The translations under genes and the position numbers were made by a program. From Mangrovivirga cuniculi (GTDB lineage: Bacteria; Bacteroidota; Bacteroidia; Cytophagales; Cyclobacteriaceae), in NCBI RefSeq assembly GCF_005166025.1, contig NZ_CP028923.1, forward strand, positions 4,094,001 through 4,158,000: DNA of 64,000 nucleotides. Reading direction: 5' to 3'. Position 1 is the first letter of the stretch, and every line of letters starts with the position of its first letter. Below the pieces are notes generated by a model. That model saw nothing but the letters and a program-made list of their open reading frames with translations. It had not been told where the DNA came from and searched no databases. Of this stretch, positions 53,848 through 62,882 are shown piece after piece.

Positions 53848-54425
53848 ATGAAAAAAATTGAATTTGCAATCAGTGCAATCACCGTCATCGTCATTATACT
53901 TAATTTGTTCTTGGTGCCTGGCACAAGCGTAATTATGATAATATCATTATCGTCTTTGTCTTTTATTTATATGTATATGTCATTTATTATTTTAAATGAT
54001 ATCCCTTTAAAAAAGTATTCAAAAGTGCTTCTTATAATGATATATCTACTCTCAGAATTCTCGGATCAATTGCAACCGGATTACCATTATCGATCATTAC
54101 AGTAGGAATACTATTCTGGCTACTTTATTTCCAGGGCATTAACATAATGTTGAAAGTTGGATTGGTGATTCTGGCAATTATTTTAATTGTTGCTTTAATA
54201 AAATACTTTATGACCAAATCTGAATTTTACTCCCGGGTCTTAAAGCGGGCTCTCATTTGGGGAGCTCTTGGATTGACTACATTACTAATTCAACCTGAAA
54301 AATGGCTGGAAATTAAATATTCAGATCACCCGGACTATGTTAGTGCCGTTAAAAATCTTAGAGAACATCCTGATGATCCCGAAGCTTTAGAGAAGCTGAA
54401 GGAAGAACAAAGAAAATTAAATTGA
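53848..54425 (+). pseudogene. Polytopic membrane protein, apparent 1-base frameshift
   Basis: The frame from ATG 53848 stops at 54105. One extra A in the A6 run at 54009-54014 gives PLKKVFKSASYNDISTLRILGSIATGLPLSIITVGILFWLLYFQGINIMLKVGLVILAIILIVALIKYF..., a 192-residue protein with about five helices and the C-terminal EIKYSDHPDYVSAVKNLREHPDDPEALEKLKEE. This fits a small Bacteroidota family of unknown function with an HPDY...tail. A perfect terminator follows directly. Confidence 0.75.
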
Positions 54426-54426
54426 A

Positions 54427-54456
54427 AAAAAGCCATTCAGATTTGAATGGCTTTTT
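54427..54456 (+). terminator. Terminator before the IS element
   Basis: AAAAAGCCATTCA, loop GATT, TGAATGGCTTTTT: perfect 13-bp stem with its own T-tract. The IS begins 13 bp after it. Confidence 0.9.
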
Positions 54457-54469
54457 CTTTGGAAACTTT

Positions 54470-54494
54470 TGTCTCGTCCTGAAATAGCGTTACA
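54470..54494 (+). repeat. IS left terminal inverted repeat
   Basis: Starts TGTCTCGTCCTGAA and ends CGTTACA; pairs with 55829-55853. Confidence 0.85.
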
Positions 54495-54508
54495 CAAAAA
54501 GTAATGTT

Positions 54509-54943
54509 ATGAAGCAAAAAGATGAGAACCAGTACGTTAAGCGAACACAAAAAGACTACAGTTACACTTTTAAATTATCAGTGGTCGAAGAGATAGAAAG
54601 AGGAGAGCTTGGCATAAGAGCCGCATCCAGGAAGTATGGAATACAATCTCACTCTACCATTACAAATTGGTTAAGAAAATATGGTACCTTTGATTGGTAC
54701 AACAAAACCCATTTAAACTTGTCAAAGAGCCCAGAACAGAAATTATTGGAGCTTGAACAAAAAGTCAAGCTCTTGGAGAAACAGAAAGCTTCATTGGAAA
54801 AGAAACTAGAGTTTACTGATAAAAAGGCTATTTTCTTTGATATGATGATCGATATTGCAGAAGAAGAGCTAAAGATTCCTATTAGAAAAAAGTACTCACC
54901 CGAACAATCGAACGATTCAAAGAACAGTACAAAGAAAGCTTAA
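54509..54943 (+). CDS. IS3-family transposase OrfA
   Basis: 144 residues. Helix-turn-helix for end binding (YSYTFKLSVVEEIERGELGIRAASRKYGIQSHSTITNWLRKYG) and a leucine-zipper-like coiled coil (QKLLELEQKVKLLEKQKASLEKKLEFTDKKAIFFDMMIDIAEEE). Contains the programmed frameshift site near its 3' end. Confidence 0.92.
   Translation: MKQKDENQYVKRTQKDYSYTFKLSVVEEIERGELGIRAASRKYGIQSHSTITNWLRKYGTFDWYNKTHLNLSKSPEQKLLELEQKVKLLEKQKASLEKKLEFTDKKAIFFDMMIDIAEEELKIPIRKKYSPEQSNDSKNSTKKA
54886..54892 (+). promoter_or_regulatory. Programmed -1 ribosomal frameshift site of the IS
   Basis: A_AAA_AAG in the orfA frame (codons AGA AAA AAG). Slipping back one base enters the frame of orfB, open from this point (VLTRTIERFKEQYKESLTATCRLFGKSRQ...), giving the OrfAB transposase. 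Confidence 0.85.
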
Positions 54944-55824
54944 CAGCTACCTGTAGATTGTTTGGGAAGAGTAGGCAGGTTTATTATCGAGCAAAGAAAT
55001 CTGAGGCTAAAAGAAGAGAAACAGCTTCTGTAGTAGTGAAAAAGGTTCAACAAGTACGGATGAGAATGTCTGAATTAGGCACAAGAAAGCTCTACGAAAA
55101 GCTTTATGATGAGCTTCGGGAACTTGGGGTTGGTAGAGACCGGTTGTTTGCCATTATGAAAGCTAATCACATGCAAATACTCCCAAAACGGCAATACCAC
55201 ATCACGACCGACTCCCATCATAGATTCAGAAAACATCGCAACTTGGTTGAGAACTTAACCCTTAATAGGCCCGAGCAGTTGTGGGTTAGTGATATTACCT
55301 ATATAGGGAACCGACAAAATCCAATGTATCTATCTCTGGTGACAGATGCTTATTCAAAGAAAATAATGGGGTTTAATGTATCTAACAGCCTCCATGCGCA
55401 AGGGGCAATCAAGGCATTAAAACAAGCGATTAAAAATAGAAAGTATTATGATCGAGAACTAATTCATCATTCAGACCGAGGTTTGCAATACTGTTGTGAT
55501 GATTACCAAAAGGAACTTGATAAAGGTAATCTGTTGTGTAGTATGACAGAAAAGTATGATCCCTACCAAAATGCTATTGCAGAACGAGTGAATGGTATTT
55601 TAAAGCAAGAATTTATTAAGGGCATACTGGTAAATGATATAGTTCTAATGAATAAATTGATCAAACAATCTATTGATATTTATAACAGAGAACGTCCTCA
55701 TTACAGCTGCTATATGAAGACTCCAGAATTTATGCATGGACAAGAAAAAATTAAAATAAGAACCTATAAAAAAATAGCACCGCAAAATTGTGCGATGCTA
55801 CTTAATTATTATTTATCCTTGTAA
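54892..55824 (+). CDS. IS3-family transposase OrfB (DDE integrase domain), expressed as OrfAB fusion
   Basis: Frame open from the slip site; a stand-alone TTG start at 54958 is less likely than frameshifting. rve/DDE catalytic residues: D in LWVSDITYIG, D in HHSDRGLQY, E in NAIAERVNGILKQEF, with the IS3-type K after E. C-terminal INRERPHYS-like YNRERPHYSCYMKTPEF. Complete and probably active. Confidence 0.92.
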   Translation, partial: VLTRTIERFKEQYKESLTATCRLFGKSRQVYYRAKKSEAKRRETASVVVKKVQQVRMRMSELGTRKLYEKLYDELRELGVGRDRLFAIMKANHMQILPKRQYHITTDSHHRFRKHRNLVENLTLNRPEQLWVSDITYIGNRQNPMYLSLVTDAYSKKIMGFNVSNSLHAQGAIKALKQAIKNRKYYDRELIHHSDRGLQYCCDDYQKELDKGNLLCSMTEKYDPYQNAIAERVNGILKQEFIKGILVNDIVLMNKLIKQSIDIYNRERPHYSCYMKTPEFMHGQEKIKIRTYKKIAPQNCAMLLNYYLSL

Positions 55825-55828
55825 AAAC

Positions 55829-55853
55829 TGTAACGTTTATTCAGGACTAGTCA
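55829..55853 (+). repeat. IS right terminal inverted repeat
   Basis: Reads TGTAACG...TTCAGGACTAGTCA on the plus strand; inverse of the left end with 5 mismatches in 25. Confidence 0.85.
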
Positions 55854-55861
55854 TTTTTTAA

Positions 55862-56872
55862 TTAAAGAGTTGGCAATATCACCCTGTCGATAACATGAAC
55901 AACACCGTTAGTTGCCTGTAAATTAAGTTGTGGTAAAACTAGATTTGATTCTCTACCATTAACATCTGTTAAAGTTAAATTATCTAAATCTACAGTAAAG
56001 GAATCCCCATTTAGTGTTGGCACCATTTGTTCATCAGTAAGTTCATTACTACAAATTTTTCCGCCTACCACATGATATAATAATACAGCAGTGAGGGTTT
56101 CATCATCAATCTCATCCAGGGAACCATATCCTAATTCTCCTAATAAGTCTAAAAAGGCAGCATTAGTCGGAGCAAATACAGTAAGATTATCCTCTCCACT
56201 TAAAGCACCATCTAAACCAACCCGGGTTACTGCATCAACAAGAATTGAGAAGTCAGGATTACTCATTGCCAGTTCGACAATATTTTTATCAGGCGGGAAA
56301 ATCACATTATCAATTATATGAAATACACCATTAAAAGCTTTTACATCCGCTTTTATCACCTGGGCATCGTTAATGAAAACTCCTTCGGTGAGGTCAACTC
56401 GTACCTCTTCTCCGCTTAAAGTAGGAAAACATCCATAAGTCAGATCAGATGAATAGACCTTTCCTCCAATCACGTGGTAAAGTAAAATATCCTTAAGATT
56501 TGGAACATCACCAATGTTGGTAGGATTAAGACCCAGTTTAGCAAAAGCCTCGTCAGTAGGAGCAAATACTGTAATATTGGCTCTAACTACAGTTGAGATC
56601 AATTTAGTTTTAGCAAGGGCTACGGTTAAGGTTTTAAATGTTGGACGTTTAGACATCCACATGCCTTTACCTCTTCCTCTTCTCTCATTTTCTCCGGGAT
56701 TCTCAAATTCCGGATATCCAAAATACTTTATCTCTTCATCAAAAGAAGAAAGTGCTTCATAAATGTTATCCTCCTGTGCAGGAGCTACATTATCAACTTC
56801 CTGATTACAGCCAACAAGGAATAAACCTGTGAAGGCAATCATCATAAACAAATGCTTATTCAAACGTTTCAT
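55862..56872 (-). CDS. Fasciclin (FAS1) domain lipoprotein, two domains
   Basis: 336 residues. Lipobox GLFLVGC (Cys 22). Two FAS1 domains: about 80-200 (TFKTLTVALAKTKLISTVVRANITVFAPTDEAFAKLG...DILLYHVIGGKVYSSDL...NGVFHIIDNVIFPP) and 200-335 (SILVDAVTRVGLDGALSGEDNLTVFAPTNAAFLDLL...AVLLYHVVGGKICSNEL...NGVVHVIDRVILP). FAS1 proteins mediate adhesion or binding at the surface. Minus strand, convergent with the IS. Confidence 0.93.
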   Translation of the reverse strand: MKRLNKHLFMMIAFTGLFLVGCNQEVDNVAPAQEDNIYEALSSFDEEIKYFGYPEFENPGENERRGRGKGMWMSKRPTFKTLTVALAKTKLISTVVRANITVFAPTDEAFAKLGLNPTNIGDVPNLKDILLYHVIGGKVYSSDLTYGCFPTLSGEEVRVDLTEGVFINDAQVIKADVKAFNGVFHIIDNVIFPPDKNIVELAMSNPDFSILVDAVTRVGLDGALSGEDNLTVFAPTNAAFLDLLGELGYGSLDEIDDETLTAVLLYHVVGGKICSNELTDEQMVPTLNGDSFTVDLDNLTLTDVNGRESNLVLPQLNLQATNGVVHVIDRVILPTL

Positions 56873-57288
56873 AGTGGTTAGTTTTTTATTTTTATAACCA
56901 CCGTAAAAAGTAAATTGTTTTATTGCTTTATAACAATTTTAAAAAAATACAAACATCAGAAGCTACTGAAAATAAGGTAATTATAAACTTTTAACCATAT
57001 TTAAATCGGCTAAATATATTTAAAATAGCAATGATTGATTAGAATAATACAATAATTAGTTGATTAAATATAAAAACAAACTTCTTGAAAAAACTATATC
57101 CCAAAAAGCATCAAATAATTAAAATCAATTCTTTTTTAATTGTCAAACATAAGTAATAATGGGGTTCTTAAGATTGCCTCCGCATACGAGTATATGATCA
57201 CATAATTATTAAGGTCTTTATTAAATCATTAAGTAATAATTCTTCTTTTATTAATCGTTTATTCTATTAATTCTTTCAACATAATTAT
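56873..57288. other. AT-rich intergenic gap
   Basis: Divergent gap between the fasciclin gene and a secreted protein gene. I see no gene or repeat in it; only the promoter box at its right end. Confidence 0.4.
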
Positions 57289-57296
57289 TATTTTTG
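57289..57296 (+). promoter_or_regulatory. -7 promoter box for the next secreted protein
   Basis: TATTTTTG, exact TAnnTTTG, about 24 bp before ATG 57320; transcription would start near 57303. Confidence 0.5.
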
Positions 57297-57319
57297 AGTA
57301 ACCAGCAATTTATTTTTTG

Positions 57320-58243
57320 ATGAGTAAGTATCTATTTTTTTTATGTATCCTGATTGGATCGATAAAGTCATTTGCACAAACCAAACCGGCAGGAACTCCC
57401 GTTCAGATTCTGGCAAATTGGATGCTGCACGACAATAAAACCTACACTATCACCGAAAATAAATTTAAGGTAATTGAGAAGGATACCGTTGTAAATGAAT
57501 CGATAACTTATGAAGTCTCTATTGAGGTATCAGATTCTACGACAACCTCATATACAGTTGAATGGACTTATGATAATTTCCAGGTAAATTCAAATGACAT
57601 TTCTTTAAATCAGTTAAGTTATATATTAAAAGGTCTTTCAATCGAATTTAAAACTGACGAACTAGGCATTTTTGAACGACTTAGTAACTATGAGGAAATT
57701 CAGGAATTCTTAAATGACAATCTTTACACTATCCGAGATCAATTCGATGATCAGGAAAGTTACGTCAAATTTAAAACCCGGATTGAGAAGGAATATTTAG
57801 TACAAAATAACTTTGAAACGAAAGTAATCAGGGACATTCTTCAGTTTCATCAATTTCATGGTACAGAGTTTTATGATGATGAAACTTACTTTGGTGAAAT
57901 TCAGGTTCCAAACATGTATGGTGGTGAGCCTTTTGACTCGGATGTGACGTTTTGGTTAGAGGATAATGACTATTCAAAAGGGGTTTTCGAGGTTAAAATG
58001 CAAGAAATAATAAACTCTCAGCAATTAACCAGGGCTACGTACGACTTTTTGAAAAATAATTACTCTGGAATTGAGGAGATCACTCCGGAAAACGCTGATA
58101 ATTTCCCTACCCTGACTAAGGCAATATTTACCACAGCCAGTGTAAATGCATCCGGATGGGTAATCCAATCGGTTCAGACCTCTGAAACACGGGCAAACAA
58201 GACTAGCAGAATAGAAGTTCGTAAGATCGAACTAAATAATTAA
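57320..58243 (+). CDS. Hypothetical exported protein
   Basis: 307 residues from ATG 57320 (the TTG just before it is not needed). Signal peptide (YLFFLCILIGSIKSFAQ), then a mixed alpha/beta protein beginning KPAGTPVQILANWMLHDNKTYTITENKFKVIEKDTVVNESITYEVSIEV. No family assigned. Possibly in the same unit as the DUF4919 gene 106 bp downstream. Confidence 0.65.
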   Translation: MSKYLFFLCILIGSIKSFAQTKPAGTPVQILANWMLHDNKTYTITENKFKVIEKDTVVNESITYEVSIEVSDSTTTSYTVEWTYDNFQVNSNDISLNQLSYILKGLSIEFKTDELGIFERLSNYEEIQEFLNDNLYTIRDQFDDQESYVKFKTRIEKEYLVQNNFETKVIRDILQFHQFHGTEFYDDETYFGEIQVPNMYGGEPFDSDVTFWLEDNDYSKGVFEVKMQEIINSQQLTRATYDFLKNNYSGIEEITPENADNFPTLTKAIFTTASVNASGWVIQSVQTSETRANKTSRIEVRKIELNN

Positions 58244-58349
58244 TTTACTGAAATATTATATATAAAATTTATATCACATCCGATCGTTGAGAATATACTT
58301 ATTATCAAATAATATCGAAATTAATAGTATCTACAGAAAATACTAATCT

Positions 58350-59033
58350 ATGAGAATAACATTATTCATATTACTAATACTAATCACAAGTATAGAATCT
58401 TATTCTCAACAGGATAAATTTTCTGATCCTGATTACGAAAGCATAAAACAGGAAATAAAAAAACAAGAATCTCCATTTAACTACCAGCGTTTATTAAAAC
58501 GATATGATCAGGGCGATTCCACAATGACTCTTCAGGAAAAGCGCCATTTATACTATGGACACTCTTTTCGACCAGAATATAGTCCTTATAGCAAGTCCAT
58601 ATATATGGATAGTATAAATACTATTTTAGCAAGCTCTGACTCTGTGATTATTAACAATAAAAAGTTTTTGAGTTATTCCGATTCTGTTCTTTTAGACTTC
58701 CCTTTCAATTTGTTCATTCTTGATAAGCTTTATTATTATCACCTGGCTGATAATAATTCTGAAAAGGCCGATATAATTCTGGCTAAAATCAATATTATTC
58801 TCGATGCAATGCTTAGTACCGGCGACGGTATAACAAGGGAAACTGCTATCCATGTGACCTACACTTCTCATGAATACTTCGTGATCAATGTTTTAGGGCT
58901 TGAGTATGGTGGTAAACAAAAAAATATCGACCACTATGATTTTCTTTCAGTCCAGCCAAATGAATTTCAACTAAAAGGGTTAATCTTTGATATTACTCCC
59001 CTTTATCGTTCAGCAATAGAAGGCCAAAATTGA
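58350..59033 (+). CDS. DUF4919-family exported protein
   Basis: 227 residues. Signal peptide (MRITLFILLILITSIESYSQ), then the DUF4919 pattern: DPDYESIKQEIKKQESPFNYQRLLKRYDQGDSTMTLQEKRHLYYGHSFRPEYSPY, ending with the conserved GDGITRETAIHVTYTSHEYFVINVLGLEYGGKQ. Function unknown. Confidence 0.82.
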   Translation: MRITLFILLILITSIESYSQQDKFSDPDYESIKQEIKKQESPFNYQRLLKRYDQGDSTMTLQEKRHLYYGHSFRPEYSPYSKSIYMDSINTILASSDSVIINNKKFLSYSDSVLLDFPFNLFILDKLYYYHLADNNSEKADIILAKINIILDAMLSTGDGITRETAIHVTYTSHEYFVINVLGLEYGGKQKNIDHYDFLSVQPNEFQLKGLIFDITPLYRSAIEGQN

Positions 59034-59438
59034 TTTTTAAACTCATTACCCATTTTACTACTTATAGTTAATCTATATCTTTTCTTATCAAAAGACGATT
59101 TCATCGAAATATATCTGTAATTACCTAAAATGGATGAAAAATCAGGTTTAAATTATTTTAACGCACAAAGCAAGAGAGCTTTAATTATTACAATTAAAAC
59201 TTAATATAATTAAATACGTTAAAAGTACCACGACATAATCTAAACCGACCTTTAATAGGTAAAAAAGCAAAATTTAGCCCCCCTAAATTTGCCATTGGCT
59301 GTTAAATAAATCCCGTACATTAAGGCTATTTATAGCTAATGAGTTTGATCGCATAAATATTGCCAAAAAAGATTTGTTCATAAGCAACCCTTAAAAGCAA
59401 ACTTGAATCTTTTTTATATAAAATATATTTAACTCACT
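59034..59438. other. Intergenic gap with a C-rich hairpin
   Basis: 405 bp with no gene. Holds a perfect 8-bp stem AAATTTAG / CTAAATTT around five C (59270-59290), and AT-rich sequence otherwise. Confidence 0.4.
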
Positions 59439-60875
59439 ATGAATTTTGATCTAAACCTGATTCGATTTTCGTTAGTAATCCTGATTACCTTATCTGGTTG
59501 TGAACAAAAAAGTGATTCCCTGGAAAATTTACCAATTGGAACATGGAAGTCAATCGGATACGGTAGAATTTTAGAAATTGATTCGTCAGAATATAAACTA
59601 TACGATCTCACCAAAATCTCATGTATTCCGGTTAAAACAGGAAACTTCACCGACATAAGGAAAGCTATTCAAATAAAAAGTGACACACTCTATTATAAAA
59701 TAGGGTTTGATATATACTCATTTAATAAGATGAACCAGACTCCATATTCCTGCCTGGAAAATCAAAAAGGCTCGACTGATCCAAAAGAAAACTTTGAAAT
59801 ATTTGCTCAGACAGTAAAAGAAAATTATGCATATTTTGAATTAAACAGCATTGACTGGGAATTTATTTATCCTGTTTATGAAGAACAAATAACATCAAAT
59901 ACAACAGAAGAAGAACTCTATTTACTTTTTGAGGATTTGCTGGATACTTTAAAAGATAACCATGGATACATTGAACCTTCTGAAGAAGTACTTAATCAAA
60001 TGGATTCTATAAATGAAATGCCAGAAGAAATAGGTGATTTTGTAGTTGCCGGGGTAATTGCAGAAGAATATTTAAAAAAAGATCTAACCCATGATTCAAA
60101 GGTAGCCAGATGGGGATTAATGGATGATAATATTGGCTATATTCAAATCAATGCGATGTGGCTCCATGGCAACCTCCACATACCCGATAGTGTAAAAAAC
60201 AATTTAGGTTATGTTGAAGCATATGTTAACGAAATGGAATCACTTTCAGAACCAGAAATTTTGCAAATAGAAGTTGATGGAATCAGGCAAACGATGAATA
60301 AAGCGATGAAAGATCTATACAACACCAAATGCATTATCCTGGATGTTCGCTTCAATGGTGGTGGGCATGATGATGTAAGCCTTGAAATTTTACGTTGGTT
60401 TAATAGTGAAAAGAAAAAAATCGCAAGTAAACAAGCCCGAATTAATAATTCCTTTACCGAGGAACTCCCAATCTATCTCGACGGAATAAACACTCCTTAT
60501 TCTAATCCGCTAATCTTGCTTACTTCACAGCAATCTGCAAGCGCAACAGATTTTCTTGCTCTTGCTTCTTTATCTATGGAAAATACCATTAGGATCGGAT
60601 CAAATACTCAGGGTGCTATTTCAGATGCATTAGAAAAAAAACTGCCTAATGGTTGGTATTTCACAATCTCAAACGAGAAATATTTCGACCTGGAAGGCAA
60701 CTGCTATGAAAACACAGGAATACCCGTGGACTTTGAACTTAACTACCCAGAAGAGAGGCAAAAGTTCTTTAGTTCTTTAATTGAAGCCCCGTGCAAAGAC
60801 AAACAAAAAACCTTATTTGCAGTTGAAAATGTGTTAATATATAACCTGATCAATGTGGGAATGCCCCAAATGTAA
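59439..60875 (+). CDS. S41-family peptidase, lipoprotein
   Basis: 478 residues. Lipobox ITLSGC (Cys 21). S41 core: LKDNHGYIEPS (catalytic His region), NIGYIQINAMW, CIILDVRFNGGGHDD, ILLTSQQSASATDFLALASLSM (catalytic Ser in SASAT) and IGSNTQGAISD. No PDZ domain is clear, and the CtpA-type lysine is not at its usual place (TQGAI instead of TFGKG), so it belongs with the Tricorn/IRBP-like subgroup. The gene end overlaps the DUF5655 gene by 23 bp. Confidence 0.86.
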   Translation: MNFDLNLIRFSLVILITLSGCEQKSDSLENLPIGTWKSIGYGRILEIDSSEYKLYDLTKISCIPVKTGNFTDIRKAIQIKSDTLYYKIGFDIYSFNKMNQTPYSCLENQKGSTDPKENFEIFAQTVKENYAYFELNSIDWEFIYPVYEEQITSNTTEEELYLLFEDLLDTLKDNHGYIEPSEEVLNQMDSINEMPEEIGDFVVAGVIAEEYLKKDLTHDSKVARWGLMDDNIGYIQINAMWLHGNLHIPDSVKNNLGYVEAYVNEMESLSEPEILQIEVDGIRQTMNKAMKDLYNTKCIILDVRFNGGGHDDVSLEILRWFNSEKKKIASKQARINNSFTEELPIYLDGINTPYSNPLILLTSQQSASATDFLALASLSMENTIRIGSNTQGAISDALEKKLPNGWYFTISNEKYFDLEGNCYENTGIPVDFELNYPEERQKFFSSLIEAPCKDKQKTLFAVENVLIYNLINVGMPQM

Positions 60876-61250
60876 TAGGAAATTTAAGAATAACAATCAG
60901 TTTCATATGTGCTCCACCAAAGGAATCGGAGAATTATTTCTTGGAAAATCTGATGAAATGGTTATTGCATATGATGATCTAACAAATAAAATATCTCAAT
61001 GGAAGCCTTATAGTGCAGGAGCCTCTACACACAGCATAGTTGTGACTAGCAAAAAAGCCTGGCTTATTATTAAGCCGATGAAAAATGAGCTTGATCTGAA
61101 GTTTTATTATGATGAAAAGCTGGTTTCTCCAAGGATTAAAAAATCACCAATTACTCAAATAAATATGCCCATCATCTGCGCATAAAAGATACCTATAGCC
61201 TCAACACAGAGGTTTTTGAACTGTTGAAAAAGGATTTGAATTTTCATTGA
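60853..61250 (+). pseudogene. DUF5655-family protein with zinc finger, apparent 1-base frameshift
   Basis: Starts ATG 60853 inside the end of the S41 gene. N-terminal finger MWECPKCNRKFKNNNQFHMC (C-x2-C...H-x-C), then DDLTNKISQWKPYSAGASTHSIVVTSKKAWLIIKPMKNELDLKFYY. The frame ends at 61185, but one extra C in the CCC at 61168-61170 restores MPHHLRIKDTYSLNTEVFELLKKDLNFH to TGA 61250 (132 residues), the normal DUF5655 end. Function unknown, possibly DNA-related. Confidence 0.75.
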
Positions 61251-61259
61251 AATAATCTA

Positions 61260-62255
61260 CTAATCAATTACTTCCAGAAGCTTTTTTTCCGATGGTGATA
61301 AGCTATACTTACCTTTCCTATGTTTTTGGTATTTTAATTCGTCTTCTTTATCTGATTCAATCAGTTCGATGATGTTTGGATGAATATAATAATCTCTGCA
61401 AATAGATACTGTGTTCCCCAATTCTTTGGCAACCAGCTTAATTAAAGTGGTGCTCAATTTCAATCGTTTATTTTCTTTAGTCATTTGAATAGCTTCAGGT
61501 AATTTTTCTATCGCCAAAGTTGACCCACCCCAGGTTCTGAAATCTTTCGCGGTAAAATCATGTCCGGAAATTTCTCTCAAATAATCGTTTACGTCATTAG
61601 AAGTTACCTGTCGAAATCCTTTACCTGATTTGTATCGAAACAATTCATAACCCGGCAGTTCAGAACATTTTCTAATTAGGTTTACTAATTGATTATTATC
61701 AACCCTGACTTTTCGATACTTATTCCTTTTTCCCTTATAGCTAAATAAAATCTCACCTTTTTTAAACTCTAGGTGTTTTCTTCTTAATGTGGTAAGTCCA
61801 TAGGTTTGATTTTCATTTTGATAACTGACATTCCCGATCCGAACATACGTTTCGTCCAAAGTTAAAATCACCACTCCCACCACCTTAGATTTACTCCATT
61901 CTTTAAGCGAAGCATCTTTGTGAGCCCTTTTTCTAATTTCCGGAAGGAAGCGACCGAATTCGGCCATCTTCTTAAACTTTTCCCGGTTTTGCTGCTCCAT
62001 CCACTTCTCATGATAGATGTATTGCTTCCTGCCTTTGTCATCATACCCTATAGCACGGATGTGTTTACAATCATCAGAACAAATCAATACATCCTTCCAG
62101 TTGGGAGGAATTACCAGTGCATTAATCTCTTCAATTAAGGTTTTATTATCAATTTTACGCCCATCGGAAAATTCATACTTGAATCCGGAAGAATGCTGTA
62201 CGCGGACTATATCAAAATCCTCCTCATTGGTATGTTGAATAATTGTTTTTTGCAT
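61260..62255 (-). CDS. DNA topoisomerase IB
   Basis: 331 residues, bacterial/poxvirus-type topoisomerase I. N-terminal IPPNWKDV and YIYHEKW region; catalytic R139 (YVRIGN), Lys in the KGK loop (FSYKGKRNK), R240 (KDFRTWGGS) and the nucleophilic Y290 (RDYYIHPNII). Relaxes supercoils of either sign via a 3'-phosphotyrosine link. Single gene on the minus strand. Confidence 0.92.
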   Translation of the reverse strand: MQKTIIQHTNEEDFDIVRVQHSSGFKYEFSDGRKIDNKTLIEEINALVIPPNWKDVLICSDDCKHIRAIGYDDKGRKQYIYHEKWMEQQNREKFKKMAEFGRFLPEIRKRAHKDASLKEWSKSKVVGVVILTLDETYVRIGNVSYQNENQTYGLTTLRRKHLEFKKGEILFSYKGKRNKYRKVRVDNNQLVNLIRKCSELPGYELFRYKSGKGFRQVTSNDVNDYLREISGHDFTAKDFRTWGGSTLAIEKLPEAIQMTKENKRLKLSTTLIKLVAKELGNTVSICRDYYIHPNIIELIESDKEDELKYQKHRKGKYSLSPSEKKLLEVID

Positions 62256-62466
62256 CCGGGATTAGACTTTGCTATAGTAATAGAATTGAAAAGTTGATCT
62301 TTAGTTTATAAATTAATCATTTCAAGTCAAATCATAGATATAACAAGTGGGTATAGTGATATTAATATCTAAATAATCCTGAAAGTAGACAAAGCCTATT
62401 TTCGGACTCATTATCTTGAATTCTAATTATGAGTTATCCGGAAGAAATAATTTAACTATATTGTCT

Positions 62467-62871
62467 ATGTCTAAAATCAATACCAAAAAATCAATTATGG
62501 CGCTTTTCGAATCAAACATCAGTAAAATCAGACGACTCTCAGGGTTAATCCTATCTATTTTACCGAGCCTGGTGTTATTCTTTAGCGGAATAATGAAACT
62601 TGGAGGTGCTGAACAACTGGCCGGAAGTTTAGAATCGATCAACCTGTTGCAATACATGGAAATTATCGGGGTGATCGAATTACTGGTGGTAATCGCTTAT
62701 TGGGTTCCCAAATTTTCTAATATTGGCTTCCTGTTGATCTGCTGCTATTGTGGTGGCATTATAGTGGCCGAGCTATCCATGGGTAACTTTCCGCTTCCCG
62801 GGTTCATGGTGACTACTCTATTTTTTATCGGTACTTATTTAAGAAAACCGGGAATGTTTGGGATCTCATGA
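62467..62871 (+). CDS. DoxX/MauE-like membrane protein
   Basis: 134 residues if ATG 62467 is used; ATG 62416 and ATG 62497 are other options, and I see no signal that decides. Four transmembrane helices: LSGLILSILPSLVLFFSGIMKLGGAEQLAG, LQYMEIIGVIELLVVIAYWVP, IGFLLICCYCGGIIVAELSMG and PGFMVTTLFFIGTYLRKP. This is the DoxX-like fold, roles ranging from redox to unknown. Confidence 0.82.
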   Translation: MSKINTKKSIMALFESNISKIRRLSGLILSILPSLVLFFSGIMKLGGAEQLAGSLESINLLQYMEIIGVIELLVVIAYWVPKFSNIGFLLICCYCGGIIVAELSMGNFPLPGFMVTTLFFIGTYLRKPGMFGIS

Positions 62872-62882
62872 AATGGTTTGAT

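Larger units (their letters stand above)
54470..55853 (+). mobile_element. IS3-family insertion sequence, complete
   Basis: 1384 bp with imperfect terminal inverted repeats starting TG and ending CA; 20 of the outer 25 positions match. Flanked by TTT on both sides, compatible with a 3-bp target duplication. Contains orfA, orfB in the -1 frame and the A_AAA_AAG slip site. Inserted between a terminator and the convergent fasciclin gene, so it damages no gene. Confidence 0.92.

Noticed and set aside
54883-54960. Another homopolymer sequencing error in the IS transposase
   Set aside because: The A6G run forms the canonical A_AAA_AAG slip heptamer in the right register for an IS3-family OrfAB fusion, so this shift is biological.
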